DNA from: Bacilli bacterium
GTDB lineage: Bacteria > Bacillota_I > Bacilli_A > RF39 > UBA660
Direction: 5' to 3'
Assembly: GCA_028685445.1 (NCBI GenBank)
Contig: JAQUDY010000031.1
Span: 1 to 9,361 of the forward strand
DNA: 9,361 bases
Of this stretch, positions 1-6,370 are shown piece by piece (the first letter of the stretch is position 1; every line of letters begins with the position of its first letter). A program made the translations under genes and the position numbers. The notes under the pieces were generated by a model. That model did no database searches, was not told the DNA's origin, and worked only from the letters and a program-made list of their open reading frames with translations.

Positions 1-60
1 TAGTAAAGTAAGGTGGCACCGCGGGTAATACTCGTCCTTACAATTAACTGGTGTTTTTTA
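1..60 (+). promoter_or_regulatory. T-box riboswitch, 3' portion (antiterminator and T-run)
   Basis: This is the 3' end of a T-box leader, which senses uncharged tRNA through pairing of the tRNA acceptor end with the T-box. The core AAGGTGGCACCGCG lies at 10-23. It folds as the standard antiterminator: stem GTAAGG (8-13) with CCTTAC (36-41), the 7-nt bulge TGGCACC (14-20) that binds tRNA NCCA, and an upper stem GCGGG (21-25) with CTCGT (31-35). A T6 run follows at 54-59. The competing terminator stem is weak: CACC (17-20) can pair with GGTG (50-53) around GTAA (25-28) with TTAC (38-41). Stem I and the specifier codon lie upstream of the window, so the amino acid sensed cannot be read. His or Asp is likely from the genes controlled. 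Confidence 0.9.
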
Positions 61-79
61 TTTAAAAGGAGAGAGAAAA

Positions 80-1342
80 ATGATAATAAAACAAAAAGGT
101 ACTATGGATATTTATGGCGCTGAAGCAAAAAAAAGAAAGTATGTAAATGATATTCTACACACTATCTGTGATAAATTTAATTATGGTTATATTGATACAC
201 CGATATTTGAATCTAGTGAATTGTTCCATAGAGGAATAGGTGATACTACAGATATTGTTAGTAAAGAAACTTATGATTTTAAAGATCGAGGTGGAAGAAG
301 CTTAACTTTAAGACCAGAAGGTACAGCTGGAGTATGCCGTTGGTATGTAGAAAATAAATTATACGGAAATCAAACAGAACCAATTAAAGTTTATTATATA
401 GGAAAAATGTACAGGTATGATAGACCTCAATTAGGAAGATACCGTGAATTTAATCAATTTGGCGTTGAAATGTTAGGATCAAATGATATTATGGCAGACT
501 TAGATGTTATAAGTTTAGCATATAATACTTATAATATTTTAGGATTAAAAGATGTTACTATTAATATAAACACTCTAGGTGACCAAGAATCAAGAGATAA
601 TTATCGCACAGCTTTAACAAAATATTTAAAGCCTTATGCTAAAAATTTATGTCCAGATTGCAGAGAAAGATTATCTAAAAATCCTCTAAGAGTAATCGAT
701 TGTAAAATAGATGGCGAAAACGAAGTAATAAAAAATGCTCCAATAACAATTGATTATTTGAATAAAGAAAGCCTTACTAGATATGAAAAGATAAAAGAGA
801 ACCTTGATTTAATGGATATTAAATACAAAGAAAATTTTAGACTTGTAAGAGGACTTGATTATTATGATCATACAGTATTTGAAATCACGGCTGAAGTGCC
901 TGAAATAGGACACTTAGCACTAGGTGGTGGTGGAAGATATAATGGTTTAATAAATTTACTAGACGGACCATCTACTCCTGCAGTAGGATTTGCTATGGGC
1001 TATGATCGAACAGTAATGGCTATGGAATATTCTGGATTTAACTTTGATTTAAAAGAAGATATTGATGTATATGTTATGTATGTTTCAGAATCTGAAAAAG
1101 AAACAGCAGCATTTTTAACACAAGAATTACGTATGAATGATTTTATAACTGAAACAGATTATTTAGACAAGAGTTTAAAAGGAGAGTTTAAATCCGCTGA
1201 TAGATTAAAAGCAAAGTTTTTAGTTATACTAAATGATGAAGATTTAAAAAATAATGAAGTTAACGTAAAAGATAATATTACTAAAGAAGAAAAACTAATT
1301 AATATAAATGAGTTAGTAGAGTATTTAGATTCAAATGTATAG
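80..1342 (+). CDS. hisS: Histidyl-tRNA synthetase (HisRS)
   Basis: Cytoplasmic class II synthetase that charges tRNA-His with histidine using ATP. The 420-aa length is normal for bacterial HisRS. The N-terminal KGTMDIYG matches the family start. Visible motifs are RPEGT at 78-82, motif 2 RYREFNQFGVE at 120-130, the CPDC and NPLRVIDCK stretch at 191-209, the histidine-specific LVRGLDYYDHTVFE at 255-268, glycine-rich GGGGRYNGL at 282-290 and motif 3 GFAMGYDR at 303-310, where Asp replaces the more usual Glu. The C-terminal anticodon-binding domain runs from about 325 to 420. The start is supported by AAAAGGAG at 64-71, 8 nt upstream. It is the first gene after the T-box, so its expression should rise when the sensed tRNA is uncharged. 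It ends 16 nt before the preferred aspS start. Confidence 0.97.
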   Translation: MIIKQKGTMDIYGAEAKKRKYVNDILHTICDKFNYGYIDTPIFESSELFHRGIGDTTDIVSKETYDFKDRGGRSLTLRPEGTAGVCRWYVENKLYGNQTEPIKVYYIGKMYRYDRPQLGRYREFNQFGVEMLGSNDIMADLDVISLAYNTYNILGLKDVTININTLGDQESRDNYRTALTKYLKPYAKNLCPDCRERLSKNPLRVIDCKIDGENEVIKNAPITIDYLNKESLTRYEKIKENLDLMDIKYKENFRLVRGLDYYDHTVFEITAEVPEIGHLALGGGGRYNGLINLLDGPSTPAVGFAMGYDRTVMAMEYSGFNFDLKEDIDVYVMYVSESEKETAAFLTQELRMNDFITETDYLDKSLKGEFKSADRLKAKFLVILNDEDLKNNEVNVKDNITKEEKLININELVEYLDSNV

Positions 1343-1345
1343 GAT

Positions 1346-1352
1346 AAAGGAG
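1346..1352 (+). promoter_or_regulatory. Ribosome binding site deciding the aspS start
   Basis: AAAGGAG lies 6 nt before the ATG at 1359. The longer in-frame ATG at 1335 lies inside the end of hisS and has no purine-rich site upstream, so 1359 is preferred. Confidence 0.85.
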
Positions 1353-1358
1353 AAAAAT

Positions 1359-3116
1359 ATGAAAAAATATCAAAATGCTAAATTAAGCACAAAAGAAGTT
1401 GGATTAGAAATAACGGTTTTTGGTTGGGTTAATAAAAGACGCGATATGGGTGGAGTTATTTTTGTTGATTTAAGAGATCGATCAGGTATAATTCAAGTTG
1501 TGTTTAATAAAAAACATTTAAAAAATAACTTTGAACTAGCCGAAGCTTTAAAAAATGAATATTGTATTAAAGTAACTGGAAAATTACAAAAAAGAGAAGA
1601 AAGTGAAATAAACCCTAATATATTAACTGGAGAAATTGAATTAATTGTTAATGATTTAACTATTTTAAATAAATCAGAAACACTACCTTTTAATATATAT
1701 GATGATAAAGAAATAAACTCAGAATTAACACTAAAATATCGTTATTTAGACTTAAGAAGAGATAAATTAAAAAAAATCATGATGATGAGGCATAAAATAA
1801 ATAAAGCGTTTAGAACATATTTAGATGATAATGGTTTTATTGATTTTGAGACGCCAATATTATGTAAAAGTACTCCTGAAGGAGCTAGAGATTATTTAGT
1901 CCCATCAAGAGTAAATCCAGGAAATTTCTATGCTCTACCACAAAGTCCTCAATTATTTAAACAAGTTCTAATGATTTCGGGATTTGAAAAATATTATCAA
2001 ATAGCAAAATGTTTTAGAGATGAAGATTTAAGAGCAGATCGTCAGCCAGAATTTACTCAAGTTGACATTGAAATGAGTTTTGTAACACAAGATGATGTTT
2101 TAAATATGGCTGAAGGATTACTTAAACAAGTTGTAAAAGATTCGATTAACAAAGATATAGATTATGATTTTCCTAGAATAACGTATAAAGAAGCAATGAA
2201 TAGATTTGGCTCAGATAAACCAGATACTAGATTTGATTTAGAATTAAATGATTTAACAGAAGAGTTAAAAAATACTAGTATGACGGTTTTCTCTTCAGCC
2301 ATAGAAGATGGCGGAATAGCAAAATGTTTAATTGTAAAAAACAATAAATATTCTAGAAATGAAATTGATCGACTAACAGAATTTGTTAAAATTTATGGAG
2401 CAAAAGGATTAGCATGGCTAAAATATGATAATAACGAATTTAGTGGTGTTATTGCTAAAAATTTAGAATTAGATATTCAAAATAAAATAAAAGAAAAGTT
2501 TAGTGTTGAAAATGGTGATTTGGTTTTAATTGTCTCAGGTAAGCCAAAAGTTGTTTTTGCATCTTTAGGAGCCTTAAGATTAAAAATTGCTGAAGATTTC
2601 AATCTGATTCCTGATAATAAGTTTAATTTCTTGATTGTTACTGACTTTCCGATGTTTGAATATTCAGAAACAGAAAAAAGATACGTGGCAACACATCATC
2701 CATTTACAAAACCAGAAACAACTGTAAAATTAAAAGACCCAGAGAACTGTTTGTCAGTTGCTTATGACTTTGTTTTAAATGGTTATGAAATTGGTGGTGG
2801 ATCTATTAGAATTCACGATGAAAAAATGCAAGAGGAAGTATTCTCAGCATTAGGAATTTCAAAAGAAGAAGCAAAATTAAAATTTGGTTTTTTCTTAGAT
2901 GCTTTAAAATATGGAACACCACCACATGGTGGGATAGCATTTGGATTAGATAGAATAATAATGCTTTTAACTGGCACAGATAATATTAGAGATGTTGTAG
3001 CTTTTCCAAAAACTCAATCAGCAGCTGATTTAATGTGTGAAGCACCTTCTATAGTTGATGTTAAACAGCTTGATGAATTAAACATTAGTATAAAAAAGGG
3101 GATAAAAAATGATTAA
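1359..3116 (+). CDS. aspS: Aspartyl-tRNA synthetase, bacterial type (AspRS)
   Basis: Class II synthetase that charges tRNA-Asp, with a length of 585 aa, typical for the bacterial type. The N-terminal OB-fold (about 1-105) binds the anticodon and carries GWVNKRRDMGGVIFVDLRD at 22-40. The flipping loop STPEGARDYLVPSR is at 171-184, QSPQLFKQVLM at 195-205, and motif 2 FRDEDLRADRQPEFTQVD at 219-236. A bacterial GAD insertion follows at about 290-410. Then come ATHHPFTKP at 444-452, GYEIGGGSIRIHD at 475-487 and motif 3 GIAFGLDRIIMLLTGTDNIR at 525-544. The longer start at 1335 would add eight residues that do not look like the family. Residue 30, which helps separate tRNA-Asp-only enzymes from those that also charge tRNA-Asn, is Met. 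The last eight bases overlap gatC, which suggests coupled translation. Confidence 0.97.
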   Translation: MKKYQNAKLSTKEVGLEITVFGWVNKRRDMGGVIFVDLRDRSGIIQVVFNKKHLKNNFELAEALKNEYCIKVTGKLQKREESEINPNILTGEIELIVNDLTILNKSETLPFNIYDDKEINSELTLKYRYLDLRRDKLKKIMMMRHKINKAFRTYLDDNGFIDFETPILCKSTPEGARDYLVPSRVNPGNFYALPQSPQLFKQVLMISGFEKYYQIAKCFRDEDLRADRQPEFTQVDIEMSFVTQDDVLNMAEGLLKQVVKDSINKDIDYDFPRITYKEAMNRFGSDKPDTRFDLELNDLTEELKNTSMTVFSSAIEDGGIAKCLIVKNNKYSRNEIDRLTEFVKIYGAKGLAWLKYDNNEFSGVIAKNLELDIQNKIKEKFSVENGDLVLIVSGKPKVVFASLGALRLKIAEDFNLIPDNKFNFLIVTDFPMFEYSETEKRYVATHHPFTKPETTVKLKDPENCLSVAYDFVLNGYEIGGGSIRIHDEKMQEEVFSALGISKEEAKLKFGFFLDALKYGTPPHGGIAFGLDRIIMLLTGTDNIRDVVAFPKTQSAADLMCEAPSIVDVKQLDELNISIKKGIKND

Positions 3117-3411
3117 AAAAATTACCGAAGAATATATTAAAGGCTTAGCATCTAAGCTGATGTTTGATATTACTAAAGAAGAAACCGAAAGTGTTACTGG
3201 TAAACTTGAATACTTAAATAACAAATTAGTAGATATGTTAAAACTAGAAGATTTAAAAAAACATGAACCTCAAACTCATGCTTTTGATCTTTATGAAAGC
3301 AAATTAAGGGATGATGAAAATGTTTTACCAGGAACTGATGTATCTTTGCTTTTAGCGAACGCTAAAAAAGTTGAAAATAATGAAATAGAAGTTCCAAAGG
3401 TGGTGGGATAA
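3109..3411 (+). CDS. gatC: Asp/Glu-tRNA amidotransferase subunit C (GatC)
   Basis: Small structural subunit that wraps around GatA and contacts GatB in the GatCAB amidotransferase. The 100-aa length fits the family. The N-terminal part is helical and follows the family layout, with EEYIKGLASKLMFDITKEE at residues 6-24. The conserved central segment HEPQTHAFDLYESKLRDDE spans about 52-70, and the protein ends in the VPKVVG tail typical of GatC. AAAGGGG at 3095-3101 sits 7 nt before the start. The first eight bases, ATGATTAA, contain the aspS stop codon, so translation is probably coupled. The stop codon directly abuts the gatA ATG, in keeping with equal production of the subunits. Confidence 0.93.
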   Translation: MIKKITEEYIKGLASKLMFDITKEETESVTGKLEYLNNKLVDMLKLEDLKKHEPQTHAFDLYESKLRDDENVLPGTDVSLLLANAKKVENNEIEVPKVVG

Positions 3412-4830
3412 ATGCTAGAAGAATTAAATAATAAATTAAAAAATAAAGAAACAACATCTGAAATTTTAATGCAAGAATCACTTGAAAAAATAAAAGAATA
3501 TACTAAGCACAATATATTTGTAACTATTAATAATGATTATCAAATAAAAGAGGATTTAAATACTGTAATATCTAAAATACCATACGCTATTTCAGATAAT
3601 TTTAGTACGAAAGAAATCTTAAGTACTGCTTCTTCAAATGCTTTAAAAGATTATATACCTTTTTTTGATGCTACTGTAATTAAAAAGCTTAAAGATAATG
3701 GTGCTGTTAATATTGGAAAGACCACTTTAGATGAATTTGGAATTGATGCTATGGGGATAAATGCAGTAACCGGACCAGTAATAAATCCAGCAGCAAAGAA
3801 CAGAATCACTGGTGGTTCTGCATCTGGTGCTGCAGCTGCTGTAAGTGCAAATATTGCTTATTTTGCAATTGCATCAGATTCTACTGGTGGAATTAGAAAA
3901 CCAGCCTCATATACAGGAGTCATCGGATATAAACCAACCTATGGATTAATTTCTAGATATGGATTATTTCCATTTGCATCTTCTTTTGATACGCCTGGAG
4001 TAATAACTAAAACTGTAAAAGATGCAGCAATAATAACTGATCTTATAAAAGGTCAAGATGAAAATGATATGACAACTTGGGATAGTACTAAAATTAATTT
4101 GACAAAAGATATTGATAATGAAATAAATAATAAAAGGTTATTTTATATTAAGGAAATATGTGATATTAACAATTATATAAATCCAAGAATAGAAACAAAA
4201 GAAACATTAAACTCTTTTTTAAATACTATAGAAAAAATTAAAGAGTTAGGTGTAGAAATAGAGGAGATTAGTTTAGATAAAGACTTACTTAATTTAGTAT
4301 ATCCTATTTCTTTAATTATTACTTCAGCTGAAGCAACTAGTAATATGTCAAATTTAACAGGACTTATTTTTGGACCTAGAGCAGAAGGAAAGACAATCGA
4401 AGAATTAATGATTAATTACCGAACTAAAAGTTTTTCCTCATTAATTAAAGAAAGATTCATTATTGGTTCATATGTTCTAAATAAAGACAATATAGATGAT
4501 TATTTATTAAATGCAGGAAGAGTAAGAGCATTAATAGTCAACAAATTAAACTCATTATTTAAAAAATATGATGGGATGATTTTACCATCAACATTAGAAT
4601 ATGCTCCAAAAATAAATGAAGAATTACCTGAATATTTAAAAACTGAACAACATTTAGCTCTTGCTAACTTTGGAGGCTTTCCATCAATATCAATTCCAAG
4701 TGATGAGATAAACTATTTACCTATAGGAATTAATATAACAGGAAAAATAAAAGATGATGCTAATATTTTAAATATAGCAAATAAAATTGAAAAGCGTTTA
4801 AAGAAAAGAATATCAAAGGAGGTTAAATAA
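3412..4830 (+). CDS. gatA: GatA subunit of tRNA amidotransferase, amidase fold with degenerate catalytic triad
   Basis: GatA normally hydrolyses glutamine with a Ser-cisSer-Lys triad and passes ammonia to GatB. Its place between gatC and gatB, its 472-aa length and motifs such as GKTTLDEFG (102-110), RITGGSASG (131-139), GYKPTYGLISRYGLFPFASS (172-191) and GGFPSISIP (421-429) identify the family clearly. The catalytic residues do not match. Where the family has IPxxIKDN this protein has KIPYAISDN (55-63), so the Lys is Ser61. Counting 24 residues from the cis-Ser (Ser136), the nucleophile position is Gly160 in SDSTGGIRKPA (155-165) instead of DTGGSIR. The codons are TCA (3592-3594) and GGA (3889-3891), and neither is one base from the expected residue. 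The frame is open throughout and neighbouring residues are conserved, so this looks like selected change and not decay. It probably lacks glutaminase activity but may still scaffold GatB. Confidence 0.93.
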   Translation: MLEELNNKLKNKETTSEILMQESLEKIKEYTKHNIFVTINNDYQIKEDLNTVISKIPYAISDNFSTKEILSTASSNALKDYIPFFDATVIKKLKDNGAVNIGKTTLDEFGIDAMGINAVTGPVINPAAKNRITGGSASGAAAAVSANIAYFAIASDSTGGIRKPASYTGVIGYKPTYGLISRYGLFPFASSFDTPGVITKTVKDAAIITDLIKGQDENDMTTWDSTKINLTKDIDNEINNKRLFYIKEICDINNYINPRIETKETLNSFLNTIEKIKELGVEIEEISLDKDLLNLVYPISLIITSAEATSNMSNLTGLIFGPRAEGKTIEELMINYRTKSFSSLIKERFIIGSYVLNKDNIDDYLLNAGRVRALIVNKLNSLFKKYDGMILPSTLEYAPKINEELPEYLKTEQHLALANFGGFPSISIPSDEINYLPIGINITGKIKDDANILNIANKIEKRLKKRISKEVK

Positions 4831-6257
4831 TGGCTTTAAAAGTAGTAATAGGCTTAGAAATGCATTGTGAGTTAAAAACTATTTCAAAAGTTTTCACAAA
4901 ATCTAAAAATGATTTTAGTGAAGTCCCAAACTCAAATGTAACTCCAGGAGATATGGCTTTCCCAGGAATATTACCTGTGTTAAATAAAACAGCAGTTAAA
5001 AATGCCATTAAAATGGCTCTTTGTTTAAATTGTGAAATTACCGAAGAACTAATCTTTGATAGAAAAAATTACTATTATCCAGACTTACCTAAAGGATATC
5101 AAATAACTCAAAATACAAAGCCAATTGGAACTAATGGAGTAATAGAAGTAGAAGTTAATAATGAATTAATTAAAGTTCAAATTCATGATATTCACTTAGA
5201 AGAAGATACAGCATCACTTGATCACTTCTTTGATTATTCATTGATTGATTATAATAGAAGTGGAGTTCCTCTTTTAGAAGTTGTAACTGAACCTTGTATT
5301 GATTCTCCAGATGTTGCAGTAGCATTTTTAGAGCACATGAGAAACATTTACAAATATACCGGAGTATCAGATGCAGATACAAAAAAAGGACAAATAAGAT
5401 GTGACGTTAATGTTTCTTTAATGGAAGAATCTGATAAAGAGTTTGGAACTAAAGTGGAAGTTAAAAACGTTAACTCTTTTAGTAGTGTTCATGCTGCTAT
5501 CTTATATGAAATAGATCGTCAAACAAAATTAATAGAAGCTGGCAAAAAAGATGAAATAATCCAAGAAACTCGTAGATGGGATGAAGAAACTTTATCTACT
5601 GTTAGAATGAGAGAGAAAGTAGAAAGTGTAGATTACAGATATTATATTGATCCAAATATACCTAAATTTAAGATAGACCCTTTATGGATTAAAGAAATAA
5701 AAGATGAAATACCAGCTCTACCACTAGAAAGAAAGAATCTTTATATTTCAAAATATGACTTATCAAGTTATGATGCTAGTGTAATTATAAAAACAAAAGA
5801 AAATAGTGATTATTTTGAAGAATGTTTAAGTTTGAAAATAGACCCAAAAGAAGCATCAAATTGGATTACAAGTCAAATAATGGGATATTTAAACAAATAT
5901 GAGTTAGAAATAAATGAATTTTATCTAACACCAAAAAGGTTATCAGTAATATTAGATTATTTAAATAAAGGAAAAATTAGTTCAAAACAAGCTAAAGACT
6001 TATTTTTCAAAGTCCTAGAAGAGGAAAAAGAACCTGAAATACTAATTAAAAAGTATGGAATGGAACAACTAGATAATACAGAAGAACTAGAAAAAATAAT
6101 AAAAACAATTTTAAATAATAATGAAAATCAAGTTAAAGAATATAAAGAAGGTAAAACTAATATGTTTGATTATTTTGTTGGTCAAGTTATGAAGGAAACA
6201 AAAGGAAAAGCAAATCCTATTAAAGTAAAAGAAATTTTACTAAAAGAATTATCTTAA
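4830..6257 (+). CDS. gatB: Asp/Glu-tRNA amidotransferase subunit B (GatB)
   Basis: GatB binds the misacylated tRNA, phosphorylates the side-chain carboxylate of Glu or Asp with ATP, and replaces the phosphate with ammonia. At 475 aa it is full length. The catalytic cradle shows VIGLEMHCEL at 6-15 (Glu10, His12), FDRKNYYYPDLPKGYQITQ at 76-94, HLEEDTASL at 122-130, RSGVPLLEVVTEP at 143-155 (Glu150) and GQIRCDVNVS at 187-196. QETRRWDEET (245-254) and DYRYYIDP (268-275) follow. The helical and YqeY-like tail that grips the tRNA elbow covers about 310-475, ending in VGQVMKETKGKANP (450-463). AAAGGAGG at 4815-4822 is an excellent ribosome site, and the ATG shares one base with the gatA stop. Its intact active site contrasts with GatA. 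Confidence 0.96.
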   Translation: MALKVVIGLEMHCELKTISKVFTKSKNDFSEVPNSNVTPGDMAFPGILPVLNKTAVKNAIKMALCLNCEITEELIFDRKNYYYPDLPKGYQITQNTKPIGTNGVIEVEVNNELIKVQIHDIHLEEDTASLDHFFDYSLIDYNRSGVPLLEVVTEPCIDSPDVAVAFLEHMRNIYKYTGVSDADTKKGQIRCDVNVSLMEESDKEFGTKVEVKNVNSFSSVHAAILYEIDRQTKLIEAGKKDEIIQETRRWDEETLSTVRMREKVESVDYRYYIDPNIPKFKIDPLWIKEIKDEIPALPLERKNLYISKYDLSSYDASVIIKTKENSDYFEECLSLKIDPKEASNWITSQIMGYLNKYELEINEFYLTPKRLSVILDYLNKGKISSKQAKDLFFKVLEEEKEPEILIKKYGMEQLDNTEELEKIIKTILNNNENQVKEYKEGKTNMFDYFVGQVMKETKGKANPIKVKEILLKELS

Positions 6258-6287
6258 AAGCATTTTATGAATGCTTTTAAGATAATT
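6247..6287 (+). repeat. 18-bp perfect inverted repeat containing the gatB stop codon
   Basis: Arms 6247-6264 and 6270-6287 are exact reverse complements around the 5-nt loop TTATG. The gatB stop TAA (6255-6257) lies in the left arm. No T-run follows the right arm directly, so this hairpin alone is not a classic terminator. Its right arm overlaps the smaller hairpin at 6273-6293, so the two cannot form together. Confidence 0.85.
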
Positions 6288-6298
6288 AAAAGCTTTTT
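6273..6298 (+). terminator. Probable intrinsic terminator of the hisS-gatB operon
   Basis: GCTTTTAA (6273-6280) pairs with TTAAAAGC (6286-6293) around the loop GATAA, and T5 (6294-6298) follows at once. The stem is short and AT-rich. It competes with the longer hairpin at 6247-6287 for the same bases. Confidence 0.6.
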
Positions 6299-6310
6299 AT
6301 TACAAAAATG

Positions 6311-6327
6311 CTACTTTTAAAAAGTAG
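6311..6327. repeat. 17-bp palindrome over the -35 region, possible operator
   Basis: CTACTTTT and AAAAGTAG are perfect inverted arms around a single central A. The centre falls on the expected -35 region of the promoter at 6315-6343, a common place for a repressor site. It could equally be a chance product of AT-rich sequence. Confidence 0.4.
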
Positions 6328-6343
6328 ATAAATATGTTATAAT
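6315..6343 (+). promoter_or_regulatory. Extended -10 promoter for the ATPase operon
   Basis: A consensus TATAAT (6338-6343) is preceded by TGT, giving an extended -10 element. The -35 region 17 nt upstream, TTTTAA (6315-6320), is poor, which is usual for extended -10 promoters. Transcription would begin near 6350, leaving a leader of about 20 nt before the ATG at 6371. Confidence 0.7.
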
Positions 6344-6352
6344 TTTTATAGT

Positions 6353-6360
6353 AAAGAAGG
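6353..6360 (+). promoter_or_regulatory. Ribosome binding site deciding the ATPase gene start
   Basis: AAAGAAGG ends 10 nt before the ATG at 6371. An in-frame TTG at 6362 would be only 1 nt from this site, too close to be used. Confidence 0.7.
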
Positions 6361-6370
6361 CTTGGTATTA

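Noticed and set aside
1335..1358. Longer aspS start at 1335 overlapping hisS
   Set aside because: It has no ribosome site upstream and adds eight residues unlike the family, while the ATG at 1359 has AAAGGAG at good spacing and gives exact alignment of residue 30 with E. coli AspRS.
3412..4830. gatA as a pseudogene or a compensated frameshift
   Set aside because: The frame is open over its full length, the residues on both sides of each altered site match the family, and the start and stop are tightly joined to gatC and gatB. No shifted frame restores the canonical residues.
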